This document shows, in pieces, positions 6,308 to 15,988 of a DNA stretch of 64,000 nucleotides; position 1 is the first letter of the stretch; the number at the start of each line of letters is the position of its first letter. The translations under genes were made by a program, and so were the position numbers. The stretch comes from an uncultured Bacteroidales bacterium. Its GTDB lineage: Bacteria; Bacteroidota; Bacteroidia; Bacteroidales; Paludibacteraceae. The notes beneath the pieces were generated by a model that did no database searches, was not told the DNA's origin, and saw only the letters and a program-made list of their open reading frames with translations. The stretch is taken from contig CAMJDT010000004.1 of the NCBI GenBank assembly GCA_946404495.1, forward strand, positions 1 through 64,000, in the 5' to 3' direction.

Positions 6308-6787
6308 ATGGCAGACATTAATTTGACAGCCGATTATGTAATATCAGCGATGCTAGCTGATGGAGAACACGGGACTTTATCTAATTTAAAGCTCCAAAAG
6401 TTATTATACTATATTGAGGCTTGGCATCTTGGTATCTTAGGAACAAGATTTTATAACCCACAAGTTAGTTTTAGAGCGTGGGTTCACGGGCCAGTTAATA
6501 AGCAGATTTACGAACGTTTTGTGGATAGAAAGTATCTTTATTCGCAAATTTCTCTAAACGATCGACAGATTGAGAATCCTCAGTTAGAACGAGAAGATAA
6601 GGAATTTGTTGATTACATACTGGATAATTACGGGCAATTCAGTGGCGTGGAACTAGAGGCGATGACTCACAATGAGGCTCCTTGGATGGAAGCAAGACAG
6701 GGGTGTGGTCCTTTTGAGGCTTGTGATAATAGAATATCAGTTGATACTATGAAGGCCTATTATCAACAAAGATATGAGCAATTATAA
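6308..6787 (+). CDS. Panacea-domain (SocA/DUF4065-like) antitoxin
   Basis: A 159-residue protein. LSNLKLQKLLYYIEAWHLG near residues 25-43, AWVHGPVN near residue 58 and EAMTHNEAPW near residue 118 are the hallmark segments of the Panacea/DUF4065 domain. Panacea proteins are promiscuous antitoxins that neutralise many unrelated toxins (PanTA systems). The stop overlaps the next start by 14 nt, which marks that next gene as the expected toxin. A 57-nt gap separates it from the upstream gene, with no consensus promoter. Confidence 0.85.
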   Translation: MADINLTADYVISAMLADGEHGTLSNLKLQKLLYYIEAWHLGILGTRFYNPQVSFRAWVHGPVNKQIYERFVDRKYLYSQISLNDRQIENPQLEREDKEFVDYILDNYGQFSGVELEAMTHNEAPWMEARQGCGPFEACDNRISVDTMKAYYQQRYEQL

Positions 6788-7478
6788 GAAAAATCTTGTA
6801 ACATCAAATGAACAGAGATTAAAAGACCTTAGGGTAAAAATCGAAAATCATCTGTCTTTCTCTTTCGAGTTCTTTCGAGAGAGAGAATTCTTTGGTATTG
6901 GCGATTGTGATGTCCACTGGTTTAGTTCATTATTAGATGCTATTAAAAGATACTCGGAGAGAAAAATTGTTGATATAATGTATGAAAAATCATCACGATT
7001 TCATAGAATTAAATGGAGTCAACCGAATATACCAATAAAATTTGAAGACTTAAGTTGGCTTCCCAAAAACGATCAGATTCTCATAGGTCCAGATGAAATT
7101 TGTCAATTGAATATTACTCAAGGATCTGGTAGAATTATCGGTTTCATTGTAGGTACTACATTCTATGTTGTTTTACTTGATCCGATGCACAATATGCAGC
7201 CTTCCGAAGATTACAATTACGTAGTAGATGCTACCACTCAAAGTATAACTCAGTATGATGAACTAAAATGTAAATATGATCTTTTATTTAAGTTTACCAA
7301 CTCCTCTTTAACTGACGAGCAAAAGGATAAAATACAACTATCTGAAATGCAGAGGCGCTTGTTATACGTTAAACTTTCGGATGATGACTTTAGGAATTAT
7401 AATGAATTTTGCTCAACGGCCACTTTTTCAGATATGATAGATGCATACTCTTATCATATGCTAGATAAAAACGCTTAA
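6774..7478 (+). CDS. putative toxin partner of Panacea protein
   Basis: A 234-residue soluble protein overlapping the Panacea gene by 14 nt. The middle contains RIIGFIVGTTFYVVLLDPMHNMQ, which resembles the strand pair with a terminal DPxH turn seen in many small toxins and phage-derived proteins. The N-terminal HWFSSLLDAIKRYSE segment is helical. The toxin family cannot be named from memory. Toxin status rests on the neighbouring Panacea gene and on the overlap. Confidence 0.6.
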   Translation: MSNYKKNLVTSNEQRLKDLRVKIENHLSFSFEFFREREFFGIGDCDVHWFSSLLDAIKRYSERKIVDIMYEKSSRFHRIKWSQPNIPIKFEDLSWLPKNDQILIGPDEICQLNITQGSGRIIGFIVGTTFYVVLLDPMHNMQPSEDYNYVVDATTQSITQYDELKCKYDLLFKFTNSSLTDEQKDKIQLSEMQRRLLYVKLSDDDFRNYNEFCSTATFSDMIDAYSYHMLDKNA

Positions 7479-7506
7479 TAATATAAACCAAAAAATATAA
7501 AACATT

Positions 7507-10500
7507 ATGAAAAAGATTTATTTAAAATTAATGGCATTAGCTCTATTGAGCGTGCTAAGTGTAACCAACGCGTGGGCGACGACTTCTACGATTTATGTGT
7601 CTGGCGCATTATTTAGTGACGCTTGGGACTCTAACACGTCTGAAGTAAAGATTGGATATAACTATAATCCAAACTCACAATGGACTGGTGAAGTCGGCAT
7701 GACAAAAACTGAATATACGTACGAAGGGTATCCCATTTATTCCAAGTCTATTACGTCAGATGATAATGCCAAAATTTTCTTTTATCATTATAAGAACGGC
7801 TCTAAAGTCTCGACATATGAAGCATTTAGTGATGGGAATTGGGTTGGCGTAAGTAGTATCAATAACAAATTGTACATAGGTTATCATAGTGGACAGAGAT
7901 GGGTTACGTTATGTCATGATGCGACCATTTATTTTGTAAAGAATGGAACAACTTCTTCATGGGGCACGATAAGTGCTTATGGATGGAATAGTGGTTGGTC
8001 GGATGGTTTGAATAACAACTATTCGAATACTCCGACAATGACGAGAGATGGAAGTAAAACATATAATGGTGCCGACCTCTATTATGTAACTTTTAATAAT
8101 CCTCCTTATAGTCATGTGCTCTTCAAACAACAGGCTAGTGATGCGAATAAATCTGGAGATCAAACTATATCAGGTAATGAGGGGAAGATATTTGATTATG
8201 CTGGAAATACATGGCATTCCTATGCATTTGACCATACAGCAACTGTCTCTGCGGGTTCTAATGGCGATGTGTCTCCGAAAGGATCAGGAACAGTAATTTA
8301 TGTTTCGGGAAGATCAATTACTGCAACCCCAGATGAGCACTATGTGTTTGATAAATGGACTGCTTCCGGAGGAGGAATAAGTCCGACTAGTTCTACAACT
8401 AACCCACAAACATTTACCGCAACTTCTGATGGCGGTACAATTACTGCAAGTTTCTCGGATAGATGGGTAATTGCGGGTATTGCAGAAGATGGTAGTACTA
8501 CACCGGACTTTGGCTATTATCGTGGATTGCCTAATACTGGTACTAACACTCATTCTACTTCCTTTATATTAGCAGAAGGAGATTATAAACTTAAGATATT
8601 TGATCGTAAGGAGAATGAGTGGTATACAGATAATGGAGCAACTATTAATCGTGCAAACAATAGCAAAACTGCAGACGACGTGAATAACGGAGACAATATG
8701 ACCTTACATGTTGATCTCGCTGGTTCGTATACATTTACGTTTAATACAAGTTCAAAACTTCTTACCGTCAGCTATCCGACATATACAGAGGCATTATCAT
8801 CGATGACGGTGACAAAAGCAGGCAGTAATATATGCGGCGGGGATGGTACTACTTCCGGCAATGCTTGGAAAATATATACATCGCAAGTTTCATCGGCCAA
8901 TTTGACAATGACGGTTTCGCCGACAACATCTGCTCAAGGTGGCGAAATTAAATATGCTATCGGTTCTACTGAGAAAGGAACGGTAAGTGATGGCTCGCAA
9001 ACTATTGCTGCCAGCGATCTTAGTTTAACTGAAAGTGCTGTGCAATATACTTTCAAGGCATATTTTAAGAAAGGCACCTACCAGAGTACCGGCGCAGAGC
9101 AAACGGTTTCGTACTATATTCAAAAAACGAGTGATCCGGCTGTTACTCTGGCAACACAAATCAATAGTGCAAATGCCTCAGATGCTGATTTGGCAACAGA
9201 GCCGACTATTAGTCTTGTTGCTTCGGTAACAAACAACCTCGTGGCTCTTGGGTCAAACTTTACCTACTATGTAAAGACTCCGGGATCGGCAGATTGGGAA
9301 GTAGTAGCTTCGAGTGCAGGAACGAGTACGACTTATACTCCGGAGGCTATTGGTGAGTATAAGTTCAAAGTAAAATGGACTCACCAAAGAGATTGGGAGT
9401 CAAGCGAGCAGACTTTCGTAGTTTGGAAGAACTATACCATCTATGTATGGGATCCGAGCAACTGGGCTAAATATGTGCATATCTGGAAAGGCGAAGTTTC
9501 CAAATACACTTGGGGTAATGCTTCTGAGGCAATGACATCTAAGTCTGGAGATTGGGGAACAGGATGGTATTCATTCAATATTGAGTACCCGAAATGGACA
9601 AACTTCAAGGTCCATTTAAATGATGCTACATCATTGCCGCAGTCGCAATCTGTTGAATACGCCTTTACGCAAGAACCTCTTGTGGCAAATAATAATGTAT
9701 ATTTCCGTTGCACGAATAAATCAGACGCTAACTGGCTGCTCAGTAATATCGAAGAGCCGCAGATGCCGGAGATAACGCTATCGAAAATAAGAGTATATGC
9801 CAATAAACTTGTGGTGGATGTGGCTATTGACAACCACTACTCAACTTTGACTTCACACTCGATAACTATTAACGGAGAAACACCGGGTGGTACACGTACC
9901 GGTTCTGTTGATAATGTAAGCGGTGGCACGTATCGATATACGCTTAATAGCTTGGAGGAAGATACAGAATTTGCATTCCGCGTATCTGCTACAAACGGTT
10001 TGGGTACGACAAACTACTCTGAGAGCGTCTTCACTTTAGCAAAGGCTCCGATTAAAATGACCATCAAAGTGTCGAGTAACCTGATGAAAAATCAAGCAAA
10101 TTATTGGGGAGATGGGGGTACAACAACAGTTGGAGTTAAATATTGGGCTCCTGTGGACGGAGAAGGATTTAGTGCAGGTTTCTCGGGAACGCATACGTTG
10201 ACGAGAAAAGCAGTAGAAGGCGATTACTGGTGGTACGAATGCGAGTTTGATGATAGTCCTGTCAGTTTCTATATGTATAATGATAATGTAGGAGCAAGTG
10301 GAACAGGAACACACAAATCTGCAGATTATAACAATGCTAGTGCAAATGCTTGTACTGAGGTTCAAGATAACACTTCTTGTAACGGAAACCACTGTTTGAA
10401 CCAACCTGATATTTGTGGTATACACTACAAAATGGCATACTATAACGGCAGAACGACAACTTGGTCAAATACGATTGGTGATGCGAGTGATAAGATGTCG

Positions 10501-12993
10501 CTCTTTATCGGAGCATATAATAGCGGTTCTCCTGCAGGTCGTACGTTGAAGATTTACAAATATACGACCAGTTGGGATAGTGGAACTGAGATGTTCTCTA
10601 CTGCGGCCCCAAGCGATTCGGCTGTTTATGTGATTTCTCTCAAAGAAAGTGCCGATTTTGAAAATGCCACAACTTCCGATTGGGATTTTGAGAAATATTC
10701 AGGTAATTATTATATACGTACGGATAAGGCAGATGGTGGTTGGAATAATTACAAGGGTAATAGCAACTTGATGACCTACTCGGATTATTCGGCGAAGTTA
10801 GCTACCGATCCGTATACCCATTATTGGATGAAATGGGTACAAGGTGATGACGACGCCGGAAGAAAAGTGAAGTTTGAAGTTGCCAATGACTACAACAATA
10901 GTTTGTCTAACGGAAATGCAAACTTTGATACCGATGATTATGCGTATGGATCAGGCGAAGGTAAACTGAAACAAAACGCTAACGTGCGTTTCATGTACAA
11001 TGCCAATACGAACAAACTGAGTCGTGCATATCTGCGTGGTTCGTCCTCGCAAAGTGATAGGTTCCTTGTCTTAAAAGGAGATGCAAGTAACTGCTTGTAC
11101 ACAAAACAAGACATGAGCGAGCACCATACTACCGATGGTCAGACGGATTGGGCATTCTTTAAGGATGACAATAACTGGGTTTACCAAGTGGATGTTTATG
11201 CGAAACCGAATACATACATCAAACTGACCGCGGACTTCACGAACTCGGGCGGTTCCAATGCTATTCAATATTTTAAAGGAAGTTCAACTACAACCGAATT
11301 ATTGATTGGAGGTACAGGAACAACCGCTTATCCTATGCGCGTTATTTATGACTTTAAGATCAACCGTTTAGTAACAGCTTGGCTGCCTTCAGAACTTAGC
11401 GACAATTTGGCTATTAATGCTGATGTTATGTTGATTCGTAATGGTCAAGATGCTGCTCAGCAAATCACGTTGAATACTTATAATTTAACGGATGTACACA
11501 CGGTGTACGCAGTCATGCAGTTCAATCGTTGGAGACTGAACAACCGAGCCAATCCGGAATTGATGACTGTTGCTTCTTGTGCAAGAGAGGTTAGTACAAA
11601 TAACTGGGTCTATGATGAATCTGTAACAAATGCGAGTGGAAACCACCCTGCTTTAGAAGAGAATGATGAAAATTGGCTAACCCAATACCAACGCGATTTG
11701 TACTGGATTTCGTTCCCATTTGATGTAAATCTCAATGAGGTTTTTGGCAGTGTAGGAACCTACGGTACTCATTGGATAATTGAATACTATGATGGTAAAG
11801 GACGTGCACAGAATGGTTTCTGGGCAGACTCTCCGTCAAATTGGAAGTTTATCAACAATGTAAATACAACCTTGAAGGCCTACGAGGGATATATCTTGGC
11901 ACTGGATTTAGACTATTTCGCATATAACAATACTACAACTTGGGCCAATAATATCCATCAAGTGGAATTGTATTTCCCGTCCGGTAGTAGTGAGGCTAGC
12001 CCAATTAACATTACGACAGGTAATGTGGATGTTGAATTTAAGAATCAAAGTGAATTCCAGTGTCATATTGACCGTCGTACAGACAAGTCAGTAGCAAATA
12101 CAGACAAAGACCGTCGCGTAGTAGATAGTTATTGGCATTGTATCGGAACACCGAGTTTCCACAATGTATCGCATGCTATTACAACAGGTGAAGATCCGAC
12201 GAATCCCGGTGCTGATGGCAATATTGCCGTACCCGAAGCCGGTACTTATTGGACGCCAGAAGGAAAGTTGTATCTGTACGAGTGGAATAGTGATAATACG
12301 TTGAGTGTTGTTACTACCGGAGAGGATTCCCCATTTGAATTTAAATCCATGTGGTCGTATCTCGTACAATATAGCGGTGCAAGCTTGAGCTGGACGAGTG
12401 TAAGTAAAGTCGTTGCTCAATCGGTTGCGGCTCGCGTTCTAGAATTACCGGATAGTGAGTATTGCCTTAAGTTGATGCGCGATAGTATCGAGGAAGACCA
12501 TACTTACGTGCGTTTAACTGACGATGTGAACGTTACGACCGGATTTGAGTTTAATTACGATCTCTGCAAAGAGAAGAATAGCGGTAAGGGTAATATCTGG
12601 ACGGTAACAACGGATGTAATACCTGTTGCCGGTAACAGCCAGCCGCATCCGTTGACGACGACGGTTGTGCCGGTAGGCGTGAAGATTGCGGCGAACGGAG
12701 AGTACACCTTCTCGATGCCGGAAGGCACGAACGGAGGCGATGTATGGCTCATTGATAACGCCAATAGCTCGCGCACTAACCTCGGACTGATGGATTACAC
12801 CGTTAATCTCACGACAGGTACTTACGAGGGCCGCTTCTCATTAGAGTTCCCCGTTCAGAACGTCGTAACGGAAATCGAGAATGCAGCCAATGCCAATGCC
12901 AATGCCGATGTGCGCAAGGTATTCGTCGGAGGCCGACTCTATATCCTCCGCGACGGTAAGGCGTACGACGCTACCGGCGCACAGGTACGATAG
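7507..12993 (+). CDS. giant secreted multidomain protein with sorting-like C-terminus
   Basis: A 1828-residue protein with a signal peptide (KKIYLKLMALALLSVLSVTNAWA). Residues up to about 230 are rich in Trp, Tyr and Asn, like starch-binding modules. Residues about 240-310 (SNGDVSPKG to ITASFSD) are an InlB/Flg_new-type bacterial repeat. Around 755-850 is a fibronectin III-like unit. The C-terminus has an Asn-Ala run and ends GRLYILRDGKAYDATGAQV, resembling the type IX secretion sorting tail. No catalytic domain was recognised. It is probably a cell-surface or released adhesin or glycan-binding protein. No consensus promoter is visible in the 28 nt upstream. Confidence 0.7.
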   Translation: MKKIYLKLMALALLSVLSVTNAWATTSTIYVSGALFSDAWDSNTSEVKIGYNYNPNSQWTGEVGMTKTEYTYEGYPIYSKSITSDDNAKIFFYHYKNGSKVSTYEAFSDGNWVGVSSINNKLYIGYHSGQRWVTLCHDATIYFVKNGTTSSWGTISAYGWNSGWSDGLNNNYSNTPTMTRDGSKTYNGADLYYVTFNNPPYSHVLFKQQASDANKSGDQTISGNEGKIFDYAGNTWHSYAFDHTATVSAGSNGDVSPKGSGTVIYVSGRSITATPDEHYVFDKWTASGGGISPTSSTTNPQTFTATSDGGTITASFSDRWVIAGIAEDGSTTPDFGYYRGLPNTGTNTHSTSFILAEGDYKLKIFDRKENEWYTDNGATINRANNSKTADDVNNGDNMTLHVDLAGSYTFTFNTSSKLLTVSYPTYTEALSSMTVTKAGSNICGGDGTTSGNAWKIYTSQVSSANLTMTVSPTTSAQGGEIKYAIGSTEKGTVSDGSQTIAASDLSLTESAVQYTFKAYFKKGTYQSTGAEQTVSYYIQKTSDPAVTLATQINSANASDADLATEPTISLVASVTNNLVALGSNFTYYVKTPGSADWEVVASSAGTSTTYTPEAIGEYKFKVKWTHQRDWESSEQTFVVWKNYTIYVWDPSNWAKYVHIWKGEVSKYTWGNASEAMTSKSGDWGTGWYSFNIEYPKWTNFKVHLNDATSLPQSQSVEYAFTQEPLVANNNVYFRCTNKSDANWLLSNIEEPQMPEITLSKIRVYANKLVVDVAIDNHYSTLTSHSITINGETPGGTRTGSVDNVSGGTYRYTLNSLEEDTEFAFRVSATNGLGTTNYSESVFTLAKAPIKMTIKVSSNLMKNQANYWGDGGTTTVGVKYWAPVDGEGFSAGFSGTHTLTRKAVEGDYWWYECEFDDSPVSFYMYNDNVGASGTGTHKSADYNNASANACTEVQDNTSCNGNHCLNQPDICGIHYKMAYYNGRTTTWSNTIGDASDKMSLFIGAYNSGSPAGRTLKIYKYTTSWDSGTEMFSTAAPSDSAVYVISLKESADFENATTSDWDFEKYSGNYYIRTDKADGGWNNYKGNSNLMTYSDYSAKLATDPYTHYWMKWVQGDDDAGRKVKFEVANDYNNSLSNGNANFDTDDYAYGSGEGKLKQNANVRFMYNANTNKLSRAYLRGSSSQSDRFLVLKGDASNCLYTKQDMSEHHTTDGQTDWAFFKDDNNWVYQVDVYAKPNTYIKLTADFTNSGGSNAIQYFKGSSTTTELLIGGTGTTAYPMRVIYDFKINRLVTAWLPSELSDNLAINADVMLIRNGQDAAQQITLNTYNLTDVHTVYAVMQFNRWRLNNRANPELMTVASCAREVSTNNWVYDESVTNASGNHPALEENDENWLTQYQRDLYWISFPFDVNLNEVFGSVGTYGTHWIIEYYDGKGRAQNGFWADSPSNWKFINNVNTTLKAYEGYILALDLDYFAYNNTTTWANNIHQVELYFPSGSSEASPINITTGNVDVEFKNQSEFQCHIDRRTDKSVANTDKDRRVVDSYWHCIGTPSFHNVSHAITTGEDPTNPGADGNIAVPEAGTYWTPEGKLYLYEWNSDNTLSVVTTGEDSPFEFKSMWSYLVQYSGASLSWTSVSKVVAQSVAARVLELPDSEYCLKLMRDSIEEDHTYVRLTDDVNVTTGFEFNYDLCKEKNSGKGNIWTVTTDVIPVAGNSQPHPLTTTVVPVGVKIAANGEYTFSMPEGTNGGDVWLIDNANSSRTNLGLMDYTVNLTTGTYEGRFSLEFPVQNVVTEIENAANANANADVRKVFVGGRLYILRDGKAYDATGAQVR

Positions 12994-13050
12994 GAGCGTT
13001 TAGACCCAAACCCTCCGAAAGGAGTGGTTAATTTTCATAATGATTTTTTC

Positions 13051-13088
13051 GCCACCGCTGCTCGGGAGAGTCGCGGTGGCACTTTTTT
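13051..13088 (+). terminator. rho-independent terminator
   Basis: GCCACCGC (13051-13058) pairs with GCGGTGGC (13073-13080), followed by a T run at 13083-13088. It closes the transcript of the giant secreted protein. Confidence 0.85.
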
Positions 13089-13346
13089 CGGGATACCGGG
13101 ATACCGAGATAACGGTATACCGAAGGGGAAAATAATGCTTTTGGGACGAGTTTTTCATTTTTTTCAACAAAATTTTGCATATGTCGAAATTTTGTTGTAA
13201 TTTTGCAGGCTAAAATCTCGGGATAACGAGATAATGATGGCCGCCGATTTATTCACGGGATACCGTGATACCGGTATAACGAGATAACGAACGGGCGGCC
13301 GGAATTAACGGTATACCGAGATACCGGGATAACGGGATACCGAGAG
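13089..13346. repeat. GATACC/GATAACG octamer repeats
   Basis: Degenerate tandem words GGGATACC, GAGATAACG and GGTATACCG fill 13089-13125, 13218-13235 and 13256-13346, interrupted by the promoter at 13165-13205. The same words recur at 14131-14226 and inside the helicase gene at 20331-20366. Together with the terminator and promoter they make up the 389-nt gap before 13383. Confidence 0.8.
13165..13205 (+). promoter_or_regulatory. promoter with 11-bp inverted repeat
   Basis: CAACAAAATTT (13165-13175) and AAATTTTGTTG (13187-13197) are perfect inverted copies overlapping the -33 TTTGC (13174-13178); the -7 TAATTTTG is at 13198-13205. It drives the gene at 13383 through a leader of about 170 nt filled with GATACC repeats. 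The promoter at 18373 shares most of this sequence. Confidence 0.7.
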
Positions 13347-13382
13347 AATTAACCAAAAAACAACAATAAAAACAATACTACT

Positions 13383-14129
13383 ATGCTGGATATCAGTCGC
13401 CGATCAAGTTACTACTGGCTCGATACGTGGGTGCTGGCTAACGTCATTCAACTTGCGACGCAAGACTTCTGCTCCCGTTATCTGAACCTGAAGAACGATC
13501 CTTGCGGCAGGCTGTATGACCAGATGACGATGGCGGCTCGTTCGACGACCGCCAACATTGCCGAAGGCAACTCGCGGCATAGTACCTCGCGCGAGACGGA
13601 GATGAAGTTGACCGACGTCGCCCGCGCGAGTCTGGCTGAGTTATCAAACGACTACTTCAACTGGCTGCTCGTTCACGAAGAGACGCCTTGGTCGATCAAT
13701 GACGCGAACCGCCAACAGCTGCTAAAAACGAATCTCGATAAGCCGACCTATACGGACGACGTGCAGCACCTCAGCGCCGAGCATATACTCCGTCAGAAGC
13801 AGAAATTCAGCACATGGCTGAACGCGAACGACTCCCTAACGGCAGCACGATGCCTAATAGTGCTCAGTGACAAACTCACGATGATGCTCAATAAGCAGAT
13901 GAAGCATCAGCAGGAGTCCTTTACGGAAGAAGGAGGATTTACGGAGGCACTGAGTAGCGAACGGCTGCAACATCGCGCCAAGAAGAGCGAGGAGCAAGAG
14001 GCGCCAGTCTGCCCGAAGTGCGGCAAGCCGATGATCCAGCGGGTTGCGAAGAAAGGCACTAATGCCGGGAAACCGTTCTGGAGCTGCTCAGGATACCCTG
14101 AGTGCCAAGGGACGAGGAGGATAAAATAA
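13383..14129 (+). CDS. four-helix-bundle suffix-domain protein with topoisomerase zinc finger
   Basis: A 248-residue protein. Residues 8-200 match the four-helix-bundle family related to S23/IVS-encoded proteins, with the typical AARSTTANIAEGNSR helix near residue 52. Residues 208-245 form a C4 zinc ribbon of the type found at topoisomerase I C-termini: CPKCGKPM, then FWSCSGYPEC. This fits the family called four helix bundle suffix domain (TIGR04258 from memory). The role is unknown; the finger suggests nucleic-acid binding. GATACC repeats surround the gene on both sides. Confidence 0.8.
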   Translation: MLDISRRSSYYWLDTWVLANVIQLATQDFCSRYLNLKNDPCGRLYDQMTMAARSTTANIAEGNSRHSTSRETEMKLTDVARASLAELSNDYFNWLLVHEETPWSINDANRQQLLKTNLDKPTYTDDVQHLSAEHILRQKQKFSTWLNANDSLTAARCLIVLSDKLTMMLNKQMKHQQESFTEEGGFTEALSSERLQHRAKKSEEQEAPVCPKCGKPMIQRVAKKGTNAGKPFWSCSGYPECQGTRRIK

Positions 14130-14130
14130 C

Positions 14131-14226
14131 TCGGGATACCGGTGATCAATTAACGGGATACCGGGATAACGAGATACCGGAATACCGAACTCGGTATACC
14201 GAGATACCGGGATAACGGGATACCGA
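14131..14226. repeat. GATACC octamer repeats, right block
   Basis: GGGATACCG, GAGATAACG and GGTATACCG words directly after the zinc-finger gene and before glnS. No promoter consensus is seen within them, so glnS may be read from the promoter at 13165. Confidence 0.75.
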
Positions 14227-14265
14227 AAAAAGACAAAAAAGAAGAAATTAATTAGAAACAACTAT

Positions 14266-15957
14266 ATGGAACAAGAGGAAAGAAGTTTGAATTTCATTGA
14301 GCAAATCGTCGAGAAAGATCTCGCGGAGGGTAAGAACAACGGTAGGATACAGACACGTTTTCCGCCGGAACCGAACGGCTACCTGCATATCGGTCACGTG
14401 AAGGCTATCTGCATGGACTTTGGTATCGCCGAGCGATATAACGGCGTATGCAACCTACGTTTTGATGACACCAACCCCGTCAAGGAAGACGTAGAATACG
14501 TGGACAGCATCCGCAACGATATCCATTGGTTGGGATTCCGTTGGGGACAGATCTACTACGCAAGCGATTATTTCCAACAGCTCTACGACCTGGCTATCCG
14601 CTTCATCAAAGAGGGTAAGGCCTACGTAGACGAACAGACGGCCGAACAGATCGCTGCCCAGAAGGGTACGCCGACCGAGCCGGGTGTGGCTTCGCCCTAC
14701 AGAGACCGCCCGATCGAGGAGAACCTCCGACTATTCCAAGCGATGCAGAACGGCGAAATAGAGGACGGCAAGATGGTATTGCGCGCCAAGATTGATATGG
14801 CGAATCCCAATATGCACTTCCGCGATCCGATCATGTACCGCATTATCACCACTCACCCGCACCACCGTACGGGCCGCAAGTGGAACGTCTATCCGATGTA
14901 CGACTTCGCGCACGGACAGAGCGACTACTTCGAGGGCGTGACGCACAGTATATGCACGCTGGAGTTCGTGGTACACCGTCCGCTGTACGACTGGTTCATC
15001 GACCAGTTTGCCGACAGCGACTACCGTCCGCATCAGTATGAGTTCAACCGACTCAACATCACCTACACCGTCATGTCGAAGCGGAAGATGCTGCAACTGG
15101 TGAAGGAAGGGCTGGTAGCCGGCTGGGACGACCCGCGTATGCCGACCGTTTGCGGTCTGCGTCGCCGCGGATACAGCGCCCGCGCGATCCGTGCGTTTAT
15201 CGATAAGATAGGTTACACCAAAGTGGAAGGTATGATCGACTTGGGCCTCTTGGAGCACACCGTGCGTGAGGACCTGAAGGAGACCGCGCCGCGCGTATGC
15301 GCGATCTTCGACCCCGTGAAGTTGGTACTGACCAACTACGAAGGCGAGGGCGAGACGATCATCGGTGAGAACATCGACGGTAAGCCCGAACTCGGCACGC
15401 GTGAGATGCCGTTTGGACGGGAGCTCTATATCGAGCGCGGCGACTTCCAAGAAGAGGCGGATAAGAACTTCTACCGCTTGAGCCCCGGTGGACGGGAGGT
15501 GCGACTGAAATCGGCGTATATCATCCAAGCTACCGGCTGCGACAAGGATGCCGAGGGACGCGTGACGACCGTATATGCTACCTACGACCCGCTGTCGAAA
15601 TCCGGAACCGAGGGCGGCAACCGCAAGACCAAATCGACCATCAACTGGGTAGACTGCAAGCGCTGCATCGATGCCGAGGCACGATTGTACGACCGTCTCT
15701 TCGCCGTAGAGAACCCCTCGGCCGAGGAAGGCGACTTCCGCGAGCTGCTGAATCCCGACAGTCTCAAGGTCGTGAACTGCAAGGTAGAGCCTTCGCTCAA
15801 GAGCGAGATGAAACAGCTGCCCGTCAACGACGGCGTCAGCGAACAGCATCACTATCAGTTCCTGAAGCAGGGATACTTTGTAGTGGATCCCGACACGACG
15901 GCGGAGAAGCTGATCTTCAATAGGACGGCGTCGCTGAAGGATAATTGGCAGAAATAA
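14266..15957 (+). CDS. glnS: glutamine-tRNA ligase
   Basis: A 563-residue class I aminoacyl-tRNA synthetase that charges tRNA-Gln with glutamine in the cytoplasm. The nucleotide-binding HIGH motif is at residues 41-44 within PPEPNGYLHIGH, and the KMSKS-type loop is VMSKRK near residue 270. The TRFPPEPNG start, the DDTNPVKE segment and the C-terminal beta-barrel anticodon domain are those of GlnRS rather than GltX. The length agrees with the family. It sits between GATACC repeats upstream and a small gene only 16 nt downstream. Confidence 0.97.
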   Translation: MEQEERSLNFIEQIVEKDLAEGKNNGRIQTRFPPEPNGYLHIGHVKAICMDFGIAERYNGVCNLRFDDTNPVKEDVEYVDSIRNDIHWLGFRWGQIYYASDYFQQLYDLAIRFIKEGKAYVDEQTAEQIAAQKGTPTEPGVASPYRDRPIEENLRLFQAMQNGEIEDGKMVLRAKIDMANPNMHFRDPIMYRIITTHPHHRTGRKWNVYPMYDFAHGQSDYFEGVTHSICTLEFVVHRPLYDWFIDQFADSDYRPHQYEFNRLNITYTVMSKRKMLQLVKEGLVAGWDDPRMPTVCGLRRRGYSARAIRAFIDKIGYTKVEGMIDLGLLEHTVREDLKETAPRVCAIFDPVKLVLTNYEGEGETIIGENIDGKPELGTREMPFGRELYIERGDFQEEADKNFYRLSPGGREVRLKSAYIIQATGCDKDAEGRVTTVYATYDPLSKSGTEGGNRKTKSTINWVDCKRCIDAEARLYDRLFAVENPSAEEGDFRELLNPDSLKVVNCKVEPSLKSEMKQLPVNDGVSEQHHYQFLKQGYFVVDPDTTAEKLIFNRTASLKDNWQK

Positions 15958-15988
15958 TGGTTATAGGTTATAGGTGATAGGTGATAGT
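15958..15988. repeat. TTATAGG/TGATAGG word repeat
   Basis: Tandem words GGTTATAGGTTATAGG then TGATAGGTGATAG bridge the stop of glnS and the next gene, and part of them is read as coding sequence at the start of that gene. Confidence 0.75.

Noticed and set aside
14731..15852. 373-codon frame antisense to glnS
   Set aside because: It is opposite a fully conserved synthetase and has no family similarity; it results from GC-rich codon bias.
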